Source: DRPN01 sp964599235
Lineage (GTDB): Bacteria > Bacteroidota > Bacteroidia > Bacteroidales > VadinHA17
Direction: 5' to 3'
NCBI GenBank assembly: GCA_964599235.1
Contig: CAZRDX010000004.1
Location: 12,659-76,658, forward strand
Length of the DNA stretch: 64,000 nt
Part shown: piece after piece, positions 1 through 8,394 of the stretch
How the letters are laid out: each line of letters begins with the position of its first letter
Position numbering within the stretch: position 1 is the stretch's first letter
Notes under the pieces: generated by a model
Told to the model about the DNA's origin: nothing
Database searches by the model: none
What the model saw: the letters and a program-made list of their open reading frames with translations, nothing else
Made by a program: the position numbers and the translations under genes

Positions 1-364
1 CCATCTTTTCCTTCTTCTTCTGGGTATAGACGTTGATATAGTTCCGCACGATGGGGTTGAAGGAGAGAGTGACGATGCTCGGGATCTTCTGCAGGCGGGC
101 GATGTAGACCGAGTCGGGATACCGGGAGGGCAGGCTGTCCGACTCGTATTCGCTCTCCACCAGGGAGGTGTCACGGAGCGACTGCCGGACATAGAAAAGA
201 TTGAGCAGACTGTCCAAGTTGCGGTCGAAGTTGAGGATCGCCCCGTCGACGTTCCGCACACGCAGGGAATCATCCTCCGGCATCACAGCACGGAGCGGGA
301 TGGTGACCCCTATCATCATTCCTATCATCCAGGATCTTAACATGCGCTTATATCGTTTCATCAT
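1..364 (-). CDS. mltD: Membrane-bound lytic murein transglycosylase (MltD-like), N-terminal part
   Basis: Only the first ~121 codons lie in the window; the gene continues past base 1. The product starts with MMKRYKRM and a hydrophobic segment, reading like a signal peptide or membrane anchor. It then has an Asp/Ser-rich spacer and a stretch around residues 85-121 with DSVY, ARLQKIPS, FNPIVRNYI and YTQKKKEKM. In Bacteroidota MltD proteins this stretch comes just before the SLT lytic transglycosylase domain that cleaves peptidoglycan glycan strands in the periplasm. The SLT and LysM domains themselves are not visible here. The start (364 or 361) lies 9 bp after the DUF5683 stop, so the two are probably co-transcribed. 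The order parA-parB-DUF5683-mltD is common in the phylum, which supports the call. Confidence 0.75.
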   Translation of the reverse strand, partial: MMKRYKRMLRSWMIGMMIGVTIPLRAVMPEDDSLRVRNVDGAILNFDRNLDSLLNLFYVRQSLRDTSLVESEYESDSLPSRYPDSVYIARLQKIPSIVTLSFNPIVRNYINVYTQKKKEKM

Positions 365-373
365 TTTTTCATT

Positions 374-1048
374 TCAGAAGGTCAATCCCAGGGTCACGCC
401 CATGGCCGGTGGCAGGCCCGCATGGGGCTGCACGGCAGGGAGGAGGTGCACCGTCAGGTCGGGCGTGACATCGAAATGGAACAGCTGGGCATCCACCACC
501 GCATCGAGGATGGTCAGCACATACCATCCCGCCATCCCGATCAGGGAAAGATCGCGGTAACGTTTGTAATAATCCATGCCGTTCTTCAGCTGCCCTTTCA
601 CCCACTCGTAATATTCGGGATCATAGGAACGGGGATAATGTTCCTTGTCGTACATCTGTTTGTCCATCGCACCGCTGATCAGCGAATAGTAGCTGTCGGT
701 GAGAGGGTTCTCATCCGTGAAGTCGATGTAAGCATCCCTGTATTTGATGTAGTTGGTCTGGTTGAAATAGATGAAGTACCCCAGTGTGCCGTAGCCGGCA
801 TAGACGATGGGCACCTTCCAGTACTTCCGGTTGTAGATCTGGCCCAGTCCGGGCAACACGGCCGAATAGAGGGCTGCCTTGCGCGGGGAGTGATACTCCT
901 CCTCTTTCGGCGTCTGCCTCACCTTGCCCTTTTTCGCAGGTTCCACGGAGACGAAGAGCGAGTCACTCTTCTGGGCCCGGAGATGCGACAAAGGGATGGT
1001 CAGCAGGATCGCCGTCAGGGCGAGATATATGGTGCGTGATCTGGTCAA
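374..1048 (-). CDS. DUF5683 family membrane protein
   Basis: A 224-residue protein with a cleavable signal peptide (residues 1-25, ending LRAQ). A short charged stretch follows, then a conserved core with AALYSAVLPGLGQIYNRKYW and a hydrophobic segment with YAGYGTLGYFIYFNQ. This small-amphipathic core resembles the DUF5683/TM2-like region that sits between parB and mltD in many Bacteroidota. The C-terminus (FDVTPDLTVHLLPAVQPHAG...LGLTF) ends in alternating hydrophobic residues plus Phe, as seen in outer-membrane beta-barrel proteins. The molecular function is unknown. A TAnnTTTG element just upstream suggests its own promoter, separate from parAB. Confidence 0.8.
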   Translation of the reverse strand: MTRSRTIYLALTAILLTIPLSHLRAQKSDSLFVSVEPAKKGKVRQTPKEEEYHSPRKAALYSAVLPGLGQIYNRKYWKVPIVYAGYGTLGYFIYFNQTNYIKYRDAYIDFTDENPLTDSYYSLISGAMDKQMYDKEHYPRSYDPEYYEWVKGQLKNGMDYYKRYRDLSLIGMAGWYVLTILDAVVDAQLFHFDVTPDLTVHLLPAVQPHAGLPPAMGVTLGLTF

Positions 1049-1083
1049 AACCCGTTTTCCTCCTCTTCATTCCTGTCTCACTG

Positions 1084-1091
1084 CAAAGATA
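1084..1091 (-). promoter_or_regulatory. Bacteroidota -7 promoter element for DUF5683-mltD
   Basis: Reads TATCTTTG on the minus strand, an exact match to the TAnnTTTG -7 element of Bacteroidota. It lies 36 bp upstream of the DUF5683 start, in the 104-bp gap after parB. No well-placed -33 TTTG is seen. Confidence 0.5.
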
Positions 1092-1152
1092 AGGAATAAA
1101 TGACAAAGCCAAGGGGTCTGTCATACAGGATCGGCCGGAAGATCACGGGGGA

Positions 1153-2034
1153 TCAGCCGTTGAGCTTGTCAAACTTTTCGATGATCTCCTCCAGTTCTTC
1201 CGTGGAGGCGAAGGGGATCACGATCTTCCCCTTTCCTTTTTCGTTGACCCGCACCTGCACGTCGGTACCGAAGAGTTGTGCGAGGCCTTCGCGCAGGTGG
1301 CTGAAGGCTTCGGCGATCTCTTTTTTCTTTTTTTCTTTTTCCGTGGTCCGGCGCAGCTCCCTGTTCATCATGCGGCGTACGAGATCTTCGGTCTGCCTGA
1401 CCGACAGCTCTTCGTCGACGATCTGGTAATAGAGTTCGATCTGTCGTGCGGGGTCGTCGACGTTGATGAGCGTACGGGCATGGCCCATGGTGATCTTCCC
1501 CTCGCGTATACCCAATTGGATCTCGGCAGGCAGCTTGAGGAGGCGGAGGTAGTTGGCCACGGTGGAGCGTTTCTTGCCCACCCGTTCGGAGAGGGTTTCC
1601 TGGGTGAGATGGCACTCTTCGATGAGCCGCTGGTAGGAGATGGCGATCTCGATGGCGTCGAGGTCTTCGCGTTGTATGTTCTCCACCAGGGCCATTTCGA
1701 GCATGGCCTGGTCGTCGGCGGTACGCACATAGGCAGGTATGGTGGTGAGGCCGGCGAGGGTGGCTGCGCGCAGACGCCGTTCGCCGGAGATGAGCTGGTA
1801 GGTACCGTCGCCCATGTCGCGTACGGAGATGGGCTGGATGATGCCCAGCTCGCGGATGGAGGCGGCCAGCTCCTGCAAGGCCTCCTCGTCAAAGGCGGTG
1901 CGGGGCTGGAAAGGATTGGCCTGTATCTTCTCTATCTCCACCTCCAGGATGCCGCCGGCCGCTGCGGGACGCTCCTTGTCGACATCGTCGATGAGCGCTC
2001 CCAGTCCCCGTCCCAATGCATTCTTCCTTGCCAT
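1153..2034 (-). CDS. parB: Chromosome partitioning protein ParB
   Basis: A 293-residue ParB/Spo0J protein. It starts with the usual basic ParA-contact tail (RKNALGRGLGALI, residues 3-15). The ParB/Srx CTPase domain follows, with NPFQPR at 40-45 and the nucleotide-binding GERRLR motif at 84-89, then ENIQRED at 118-124. A helix-turn-helix covers about 143-170 (LTQETLSERVGKKRSTVANYL) and would read parS sites. The C-terminal dimerisation segment has an Arg/Lys/Glu-rich linker. Family members load at parS as CTP-dependent clamps and work with ParA in origin segregation. The start is 2 bp after the parA stop, so the two form one operon. I saw no parS-like palindrome nearby. Confidence 0.95.
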   Translation of the reverse strand: MARKNALGRGLGALIDDVDKERPAAAGGILEVEIEKIQANPFQPRTAFDEEALQELAASIRELGIIQPISVRDMGDGTYQLISGERRLRAATLAGLTTIPAYVRTADDQAMLEMALVENIQREDLDAIEIAISYQRLIEECHLTQETLSERVGKKRSTVANYLRLLKLPAEIQLGIREGKITMGHARTLINVDDPARQIELYYQIVDEELSVRQTEDLVRRMMNRELRRTTEKEKKKKEIAEAFSHLREGLAQLFGTDVQVRVNEKGKGKIVIPFASTEELEEIIEKFDKLNG

Positions 2035-2036
2035 GA

Positions 2037-2840
2037 TTATTCTTTTATGATCTTATCCTCGTTGCGTATCCTGGTCTTGTCGTTCTTCTGCAGCAGTTCC
2101 CTGGCCAGGTTCAGGTAATTGACCGCTCCCTTCGAGTTGGCATCGTAGAGCAGGGCAGGTTTGCCAAAGCTGGGCGCCTCACTCAGCTTGATGTTGCGCT
2201 GGATGACCGTGTCGAAGACCATCTGCTGGAAATGCTTGCGCACCTCCTCGACCACCTGGTTCGACAGACGCAGACGCGAATCGTACATCGTCAGCAGGAA
2301 CCCTTCGATCTCCAGGGACGGGTTGAGCCGTTTCTGGACGATCTTGATGGTATTGAGCAGCTTACCCAGACCCTCCAGCGCAAAGTACTCACACTGGACC
2401 GGGATGATCACGGAATCGGAGGCGGTCAGGGCGTTCACCGTCAGCAGCCCCAGCGAAGGGGAGCAGTCGATCAGGATGAAGTCGTACGCATCCCTGATCT
2501 TTTCCAGTACATGTTTGAGCACCTGTTCGCGGTTGGGCATGTTCAGCATCTCGATCTCGGCCCCCACCAGGTCGATGGTACTGGGCATCAGGTCGAGCCC
2601 CTCGATCTCGGTCTTGAGGATCACCTCACCGGGATGACGGTCATCGATAAGGCAGTCGTAAATGCTGCTCTTGATGTTGCGCAGGTCGAACCCCACTCCC
2701 GAGGTGGCATTGGCCTGGGGGTCGGCATCGGCCAGCAGCACCTTGTACTCCAGAGCAGCCAGACTGGCCGCCAGGTTGATGGCCGTGGTCGTCTTCCCTA
2801 CCCCCCCTTTCTGATTCGCCAAGGAAATGATCTTACCCAT
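2037..2840 (-). CDS. parA: Chromosome partitioning ATPase ParA (Soj)
   Basis: A 267-residue deviant Walker ATPase beginning MGKIISLANQKGGVGKTTTA, with the Walker A motif KGGVGKTT at residues 11-18. The Walker B-like stretch FILIDCSPSLGLLT and the QCEYFALEGL segment are both present. It drives segregation of ParB-parS complexes over the nucleoid. The frame stays open upstream to 2873. The ATG at 2840 is chosen because it has GGAGAAGAT just before it and because the -7 promoter element at 2871-2878 overlaps the longer start. First gene of the parA-parB operon. Confidence 0.95.
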   Translation of the reverse strand: MGKIISLANQKGGVGKTTTAINLAASLAALEYKVLLADADPQANATSGVGFDLRNIKSSIYDCLIDDRHPGEVILKTEIEGLDLMPSTIDLVGAEIEMLNMPNREQVLKHVLEKIRDAYDFILIDCSPSLGLLTVNALTASDSVIIPVQCEYFALEGLGKLLNTIKIVQKRLNPSLEIEGFLLTMYDSRLRLSNQVVEEVRKHFQQMVFDTVIQRNIKLSEAPSFGKPALLYDANSKGAVNYLNLARELLQKNDKTRIRNEDKIIKE

Positions 2841-2870
2841 ATCTTCTCCGCTTCCGTTCCGTTTAAGTGC

Positions 2871-2878
2871 CAAATTTA
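2871..2878 (-). promoter_or_regulatory. -7 promoter element for parAB
   Basis: TAAATTTG on the minus strand matches TAnnTTTG exactly. It is 30 bp upstream of the parA ATG at 2840 and overlaps the alternative start at 2873, which argues against the longer protein. Confidence 0.55.
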
Positions 2879-3026
2879 CTACATTAGCCCCGTCCTGCAG
2901 GACATCCCCAAAACGGAATTGTAAACAATTTATTTGCAGTTGTTAACATTTTTTCAACACCTTGTTCCGCTACCTTCTGATGTCCAAACAGATAATCCAC
3001 TTGTGCAAAAAAGTTAAGATCTCCTG

Positions 3027-3980
3027 ATGAGCGGTTCACACGGTCACGAGGGATGGTATCTGATCGTCAATCCGCAGGCGGGGGCGGGTCGTGTGGCGAG
3101 GCTGTGGCCGCGTCTTGTTGCGATGCTGGAGGCTGCAGGGGTCGTGTATGAGACGGTTTTTACGACGGCTCCCCTGGATGCGGTACCACTGGCCCGCGAG
3201 GCGGTGAAAGCGGGATGGCGGCGTTTTGCCGTAGTAGGAGGCGACGGTACCCTCAGCGAGACGGCCGAAGGTCTGCTCACCCAGCAGGAGGTGCCCACGC
3301 AAGAGCTGATCCTGGGCATCATCCCCGTGGGTACGGGCAACGACTGGCGCCGTATGTACGGCATCCCCGACGACCCGGCACGGGCGGTGACGATCCTTCG
3401 GGAGGGGAGAACCCTTCTGCAGGATGTGGGCCTCATCCGCTATACCTACGGGGAGAACATGCACCAGCGTCATTTCCTGAACATCGCGGGCTTCGGCTTC
3501 GATGCCGAGGTGACCGCCCGCGCCAACCGCCGCAAACAGCAGGGTCACAACGGTCTGACCGTCTATCTGCGTACCCTGCTCTCCTCTCTCTTTTCCTACC
3601 GTCCGGCCTCCACCACCCTCCGCATCGACGAACAGACCCTCCGTGACGATATCTTCACCATCTCCGTTGGCATCGGCCGCTACTCCGGGGGAGGGATGCG
3701 CCAGACCCCCCGTGCTATCCCCGACGACGGACTGTTCGACATCACCGTCATACGCCGCATCGGCAAAGCCGACATCATCCTCCACCTCGGGATGCTCTTC
3801 AACGGACGTCTCCCTGAACATCCGAAGGTAGTGACCTTCCGCGGAAAAAAGATCCGCATCACGGCCACACCGCCGCTGGCCATCGAAGCCGACGGAGAGA
3901 CGCTGGGGCACACCCCTGCCGAGATCTTGCTCCTGGAGAAAAAGATCGGGGTGGTGACCGGCCCGGAACGCCCCCGGTAG
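3027..3980 (+). CDS. YegS/DAGK-family lipid kinase
   Basis: A 317-residue protein of the diacylglycerol kinase catalytic family. It shows the N-terminal NPQAGAGR motif (15-22), the nucleotide-binding VVGGDGT (69-75) and PVGTGNDW (100-107). The C-terminal beta-rich lobe has GFGFDAEV, GGGM and EADGETLGH. These proteins phosphorylate diacylglycerol, phosphatidylglycerol or sphingoid-type lipids; the substrate cannot be read from sequence. It is divergent from parA and convergent with the HAD/cyclase ORF. A second, only distantly similar family member lies at 32601-33497. Confidence 0.85.
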   Translation: MSGSHGHEGWYLIVNPQAGAGRVARLWPRLVAMLEAAGVVYETVFTTAPLDAVPLAREAVKAGWRRFAVVGGDGTLSETAEGLLTQQEVPTQELILGIIPVGTGNDWRRMYGIPDDPARAVTILREGRTLLQDVGLIRYTYGENMHQRHFLNIAGFGFDAEVTARANRRKQQGHNGLTVYLRTLLSSLFSYRPASTTLRIDEQTLRDDIFTISVGIGRYSGGGMRQTPRAIPDDGLFDITVIRRIGKADIILHLGMLFNGRLPEHPKVVTFRGKKIRITATPPLAIEADGETLGHTPAEILLLEKKIGVVTGPERPR

Positions 3981-3982
3981 GA

Positions 3983-5530
3983 TCAGTGCACCGGCACGAA
4001 ACGCACCTCGAACAGCTTGGGCCAGTTCTTGCCCGTCACGAAGATACGGCCTGTCTCCGCATCCCACGCAATGCCGTTGAGCACATCGGTATCGCTGCGG
4101 TAATCTTTCTTGGGCAACAACCCGCGCAGGTTGATACGTTCCAGCACCTTGCCGCACGAAGGATCGATGCGGACGATCTCGTCAGTCTGGTATACGTTGG
4201 CATATACCGTCCCGTCGATGTACTCCAGCTCATTGAGCTGCTCGACGGGCCCCCGGTCATCGTATACCGAGATATGCCGAACCTCGGTGAAATACTGAGG
4301 ATCCAGGAAGTAAAGGATGTTGGATCCGTCGCTCATGATCAGATGGGTGCCGTCGGTGGTGAGCCCCCATCCCTGGGTAGAGTAACGGAGCTTGCGAAGG
4401 AGGGAGAAGGTTTCCTTGTCATATACGAACGCAGTACGGGCGGTCCAGGTGAGCTGGTAGATCCTGTTGCCCAGAAGACAAATCCCTTCGCCGAACAAGT
4501 CGGGCGAGAGATTGCGCGATTCGACCACACGTCCCGTTTCCAGTTCCCATTTTCTGAGCGTGGAGGCACCCCGCAGACCTGTGCCTTCGTAAATATATCC
4601 GTCCTCATAGACCAGTCCCTGGGTATAGGCTTTCCTGTCGTGGGGATAGACCTTCACCACCCGGTAGGTCATCTTCTTCGGCACATAGTCGGAGGTCAGT
4701 ACGATGTGCACTGTCTTGCTACGTTCTTTTTTACCATAGCGGTAAGATACGGCTTTCAGGGCGTGCACCCCGATGCCGGCATCCCGGCTTTCCCAGACCC
4801 CCGAGGCATGTCCTCCGGGATAGCCCGCCAGTCTTTTATCATCGACGAACACCACCACCGAGTCGGGCTGGTCGAGGCTGTCGCCGGCGGTGAGCTCGTA
4901 AGGCACCGGTTTGCCGGCCTGGAAGGTGAGTTCGCCTTTGGGACGCAGGAAAACGATCTTGCGGTGACTGCGTTGAAAGATCCCAGGGTTGCCGGAAGAA
5001 TCGTGCACCTCGGCCGGTACGGAACCCCCGGGTTCGCGGCCCCTGCATCCGTATGCCTGCATCAGCACCCCGCCGGCCAGCAGCACCGTTGCCATCTGCC
5101 AGATCAGCCCCCTTTTCCGTCCGAAAAGAGAACCCAAAAGACGACGACGCCCCATGCGGCGCACCTCCTTATCCCGCCGGGCCATCTCGTCGGGCACCAG
5201 CATCCTCCACACCTCACTCCAGCCGGGAAAACCTCCCAGGTTCTTGTCATCAATATAAATGTCGGCATCGATCTTGCGGCTCACCGTCTCGTCAAATACC
5301 TCCTCGGGATAGCTCTTGTTGACGGCATAGAACTCCACCCCGTTCTGTCTGCAGAACTCCACCGCCTCTTCCAGCTCCTTGCCGGTACGGAACGTCCAGA
5401 GAATCAGACGGAACCCTTTCTTCTGCAAAGCTCTCAGCGTCTCGAAGGCGAAAAGCTTCGGTTCGCCGATCTCCGGATACTTATGTTCGACGATCGTCCC
5501 GTCAAAGTCGACCGCGATGCGTGGATTCAT
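3983..5530 (-). CDS. HAD hydrolase fused in frame to a glutaminyl-peptide cyclotransferase
   Basis: One open frame joins two unrelated proteins. Residues 1-115 are a small HAD hydrolase of the BT0820-like kind: DFDGT (8-12), LWTFRTG (44-50) and YIDDKNLGG (92-100). Residues 126-162 look like a complete lipoprotein signal: MGRRRLLGSLFGRKRG, a hydrophobic run and a Cys at 162. Residues ~280-515 are a beta-propeller glutaminyl cyclase (TQGLVYEDGYIYEGTG, NELEYIDGTVYANVYQTDEIVRIDP), which forms pyroglutamate at protein N-termini. The start at 5530 has GAGGGGATC before it; the frame is open to 5578. The ATG at 5155 (residue 126) has a perfect AAGGAGGT 7 nt upstream, so the cyclase may also be made alone. 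Confidence 0.8.
   Translation of the reverse strand: MNPRIAVDFDGTIVEHKYPEIGEPKLFAFETLRALQKKGFRLILWTFRTGKELEEAVEFCRQNGVEFYAVNKSYPEEVFDETVSRKIDADIYIDDKNLGGFPGWSEVWRMLVPDEMARRDKEVRRMGRRRLLGSLFGRKRGLIWQMATVLLAGGVLMQAYGCRGREPGGSVPAEVHDSSGNPGIFQRSHRKIVFLRPKGELTFQAGKPVPYELTAGDSLDQPDSVVVFVDDKRLAGYPGGHASGVWESRDAGIGVHALKAVSYRYGKKERSKTVHIVLTSDYVPKKMTYRVVKVYPHDRKAYTQGLVYEDGYIYEGTGLRGASTLRKWELETGRVVESRNLSPDLFGEGICLLGNRIYQLTWTARTAFVYDKETFSLLRKLRYSTQGWGLTTDGTHLIMSDGSNILYFLDPQYFTEVRHISVYDDRGPVEQLNELEYIDGTVYANVYQTDEIVRIDPSCGKVLERINLRGLLPKKDYRSDTDVLNGIAWDAETGRIFVTGKNWPKLFEVRFVPVH
5155..5170 (-). promoter_or_regulatory. Internal ribosome binding site and start for the cyclase half
   Basis: On the minus strand AAGGAGGT (5163-5170) is followed by 7 nt and an in-frame ATG (5153-5155). 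That ATG begins a textbook lipoprotein signal peptide. It would yield a 390-residue cyclase lipoprotein (3983-5155) independent of the HAD half. Confidence 0.5.
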
Positions 5531-5604
5531 GATCCCCTCGAACGATTCTGCCATCACAGCATTCTTAAAAACGTTCAAAATTAGTTAAAAATGATGAATT
5601 GCCT

Positions 5605-5612
5605 TACTTTTG
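5605..5612 (+). promoter_or_regulatory. -7 promoter element for pssA-purS
   Basis: TACTTTTG matches TAnnTTTG exactly and lies 25 bp before the pssA ATG at 5638. The element overlaps the first codons of the longer possible ORF (from 5599), supporting the later start. Confidence 0.55.
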
Positions 5613-5637
5613 CGACGATCACCACACAGCACAGGCC

Positions 5638-6369
5638 ATGATACGACATCTGCCCAACACGATCACGCTGCTGAACCTGCTGTCGGGATTTTTCGCCATG
5701 CTGCTGGCCCTGACGGGACATCCCTTGCTGGCGGGATGGCTGGTGGTGCTGGCTTCGGTGTTCGATTTTCTCGACGGTTTTGCGGCGCGTTTGCTGAACG
5801 CTTATTCGGAGCTAGGGCGTCAGCTGGATTCGCTGGCCGATCTGGTGAGCTTCGGCGTGGCGCCGGCGGCGATCCTTTACCATCTGTTGTCACGTCTGGA
5901 GGGAGGGGCCACCCTGACATCCCCGGGGTCGGTGTTCACCCTGCTGTTGCTGATCACTCCGGCGTTGCTGGTGGCTGCCGCGGCGTTGCGTCTGGGACGT
6001 TTCAACCTGGATCCTTCGCAGGAGAGCTCGTTCCGCGGGCTCCCCACGCCAGCCGCGGGTCTTTTCTTCGCCACGCTGCCCCATCTCCTGCTGATCGTCC
6101 CCACCGGCCCGGCCGACACGACCCTCGCCCTCCTGCTGGGTGCGGCAGCCGTGCTCTTCTCCCTGCTGATGGTCTCACGGATACCCCTCTTCTCGCTCAA
6201 GTTCAAGGAACGTACCCTCACCGCCCTGCTCCCACCCGTGCTGCTGGTCCTCACCGCCGTGCCGCTGCTCCTCTTCTTTGCCCTGGGGGCCGTGCCGGTT
6301 ATCATTATTTTGTATATTTTTATGGCATTGTTTGCCGACCTCCTGGCCGGGAACAACCCAAAAGACTGA
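5638..6369 (+). CDS. pssA: CDP-diacylglycerol--serine O-phosphatidyltransferase
   Basis: A 243-residue polytopic membrane protein, mostly hydrophobic. It carries the CDP-alcohol phosphatidyltransferase signature: LDGFAAR followed by LGRQLDSLADLVSFG, matching DGxxAR...GxxxDxxxD. It condenses CDP-diacylglycerol with serine to give phosphatidylserine, the precursor of phosphatidylethanolamine. The start MIRHLPNTITLLNLLSG is typical of the Bacteroidota enzyme. purS follows after 4 bp, so the two share a transcript. cdsA, which makes the CDP-diacylglycerol substrate, is at 14974-15864. Confidence 0.92.
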   Translation: MIRHLPNTITLLNLLSGFFAMLLALTGHPLLAGWLVVLASVFDFLDGFAARLLNAYSELGRQLDSLADLVSFGVAPAAILYHLLSRLEGGATLTSPGSVFTLLLLITPALLVAAAALRLGRFNLDPSQESSFRGLPTPAAGLFFATLPHLLLIVPTGPADTTLALLLGAAAVLFSLLMVSRIPLFSLKFKERTLTALLPPVLLVLTAVPLLLFFALGAVPVIIILYIFMALFADLLAGNNPKD

Positions 6370-6373
6370 GACC

Positions 6374-6631
6374 ATGAAGTTCATCGCCGAGATCGACATC
6401 ATGCCCCTGAAAGCCCTGCTCGACCCGCAGGGCAAAGCGGTCACCCAAAGCATGAAGAAACTGGGGTTCGACAACATTTCCAACGTCCGCATCGGCAAAC
6501 ACATCACCCTCGAGATCGAGGCAGAGAGCAAGGAAAAAGCAATGGAACAGGTCAATGAGGCCTGTCACAAGATCCTCACCAACCCCATCATCGAGGGATA
6601 CAGTTACTCGATCCGCGAAGCGGAGGAATAG
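6374..6631 (+). CDS. purS: Phosphoribosylformylglycinamidine synthase subunit PurS
   Basis: An 85-residue protein beginning MKFIAEIDIMPLKALLDPQGKAV and containing ISNVRIGKHITLEIE and ACHKILTNPIIEGY, which is the PurS pattern. PurS is the small dimeric subunit that bridges PurL and the glutaminase PurQ in the three-subunit FGAM synthase of purine synthesis. Neither purL nor purQ is nearby; it is tied only to pssA (4 bp gap). The length and motifs fit well, so the identity is fairly sure, but whether it acts in purine synthesis here depends on the type of PurL elsewhere. Confidence 0.85.
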   Translation: MKFIAEIDIMPLKALLDPQGKAVTQSMKKLGFDNISNVRIGKHITLEIEAESKEKAMEQVNEACHKILTNPIIEGYSYSIREAEE

Positions 6632-6636
6632 ACCCT

Positions 6637-8394
6637 TCAGAGCTCCACCGTCAGCTCCCGCGTTCCGGCCTTACGTGAACGGTAACGAACTGTCATCTTT
6701 CCTTTTCCCTTGACCAGGAACTGCAGGTCGGTATGTCCGAATCCCGGTACCTGCACGAACTGGATCTGCGGTTTTTTCTCCTTGTAACGGGTACGTCCGG
6801 TATACTCATCGAGCAGCTCGCCGCCCGCCACCACCGTGATATCTTTGCCTTCGACGATCACCTGGTCTTTCGGGTAGAGCTTTTCCTGTACACTGATGGT
6901 GCTCATCGAGGGGATGGCCTTGTCGTTGGAGAGACGCACCCGCACCTGCCAGAGTCCTTTCCCTATCTTTTTCTTTCCAAGCAGTTCCAACTTTACGTCG
7001 GGGGTCTGCCCGGCGGTGAAGAGCACGGCCGAAGCGGCCCGGTGCACCAGATCCTCCAGCATGAAAGGATGAGGTAAACGGGTGCTCATCTTCACCCAGC
7101 CGCCTATCTCTATATCACCATAGACGGGATGGTGGTAGGGTTTCCATGGCTTGTAGAGCATCCCCATGGCCACATAGTCGTTGAAACGCAGGCGCTCGCG
7201 GGTGCGTTCCGCATCTTTCTCGCCGAAGAGGGCACTCTCCTTCTCCCCCTCTTTTTCGCCGGGAGCCCGGTAGGTCTCCTGCTCGGGACGGAACAGCTCA
7301 CCCACGAAACTGTAGGTACCCACAATGTTGTCGGTGAAGTCGGTGAAGTCGCCATAGGTGGAATAGAGATCCTTCCAGCTGATCAGGTAGCGATAGCCGG
7401 GAATGATCTTTTCCCCGTTCTTACCCAGATAGTCATAGACACGTATATCCTGCGGAGGTATATGTTCCTGTTTGGTGCTGGGCCCGCGCAGGATCATACC
7501 ACCGTAATTATGGAAAGCCCACACCACGATGATGTTGGGATGCGCCATCATGAACGAGGCGATGGCCCGCATGCCGTTGCCCGAGAAAGGATAGTCCCCC
7601 GAGCCGTTCTGCACATAGGAAGGGGCCCAGTTGTAGCCCCAGTTCCGGTTGGGGTCGACATAACCTTCGGCATCCTCGTTGATACGGCCGTCGCCGTCGT
7701 TGTCGATCCCTTCGGGCCCGAGGAGGGTCCACTCACCTTTCTCTCCCGGCTCCACACGCACCATCAGACGGGGATCACGCGGGTCGGTACGGTACTTCCC
7801 GTTGGGGTCGCGTTTGCGCATCATACAGATGTTGCCGTCGCCGTCCAGATCATCGGGGAAATCCTCATTGATTCGTCCGTCATGGTCGTCATCTTTGGGC
7901 CGCCGTATGCTCCGGTTCGAGTGCATGGTATTGGGGTCGGCAAAAAAATGGTACCGCCCGTCGACATTGACCACAGGAACGATGTAAAAGACGTTTCTGT
8001 TGACCAGCTGCGTGATGCGGTCGTTCTTGCCGTAATGGGTGAGCAACAGGTCGGCCAGGTAAAGACACACCTCCCCGGCCTGGATCTCATTGCCGTGGAT
8101 GTTGCCGTCGACATAGACGCCGGGTTTGTCGAGAAGGTCACCCGCGGCAGGATTGTGGATGGTCAGCTCCCAGATCTCACGTCCTTCTTCGCTCTTCCCC
8201 AGAAGATTGAGCTCGGTCAGCGAGGGATAGGTCTTGTGCAGCAGTTTCATCGCCTCGACCACCTGTTCGTAGGTGTAATAGTGGTCGAAACGCAGGGGGA
8301 TGGTGAGCGGCTGCGTTTCATCCTGGGCGATGAGGTTCCCCGTCAGACCCCACAGGGTCAGGACGAGCATCCCTATTTTCGTTGTGGTTCTCAT
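6637..8394 (-). CDS. Secreted M14 zinc carboxypeptidase
   Basis: A 585-residue protein with a signal peptide (residues 1-24, ...GNLIAQ). The M14 peptidase domain is complete. HGNE gives zinc ligands His100 and Glu103, DPNRNW at 248-253 supplies the Arg of the substrate pocket, FHNYGG gives the third ligand His295, and VGELF gives the catalytic Glu near 366. Two Asp-rich loops (DDDHDGRINED and DDLDGDG at ~168-188, IDNDGDGRINED at 230-241) look like calcium-binding insertions. It probably removes C-terminal residues from peptides in the periplasm or outside. Its start overlaps the stop of the upstream M14 paralogue by 4 bp, so both are made together. Confidence 0.9.
   Translation of the reverse strand: MRTTTKIGMLVLTLWGLTGNLIAQDETQPLTIPLRFDHYYTYEQVVEAMKLLHKTYPSLTELNLLGKSEEGREIWELTIHNPAAGDLLDKPGVYVDGNIHGNEIQAGEVCLYLADLLLTHYGKNDRITQLVNRNVFYIVPVVNVDGRYHFFADPNTMHSNRSIRRPKDDDHDGRINEDFPDDLDGDGNICMMRKRDPNGKYRTDPRDPRLMVRVEPGEKGEWTLLGPEGIDNDGDGRINEDAEGYVDPNRNWGYNWAPSYVQNGSGDYPFSGNGMRAIASFMMAHPNIIVVWAFHNYGGMILRGPSTKQEHIPPQDIRVYDYLGKNGEKIIPGYRYLISWKDLYSTYGDFTDFTDNIVGTYSFVGELFRPEQETYRAPGEKEGEKESALFGEKDAERTRERLRFNDYVAMGMLYKPWKPYHHPVYGDIEIGGWVKMSTRLPHPFMLEDLVHRAASAVLFTAGQTPDVKLELLGKKKIGKGLWQVRVRLSNDKAIPSMSTISVQEKLYPKDQVIVEGKDITVVAGGELLDEYTGRTRYKEKKPQIQFVQVPGFGHTDLQFLVKGKGKMTVRYRSRKAGTRELTVEL

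Noticed and set aside
422..1039. Long open frames on the strand opposite real genes (for example 422-1039, 7129-8640, 15846-18392, 46023-48689)
   Set aside because: They lie fully opposite confidently identified genes, have biased His/Gln/Gly-rich translations and no domain pattern; they are shadows caused by high GC content.
2841..3026. parS site near parAB
   Set aside because: I looked for the TGTTNCACGTGNAACA palindrome here and in neighbouring gaps and saw no match. parS may lie outside the window.
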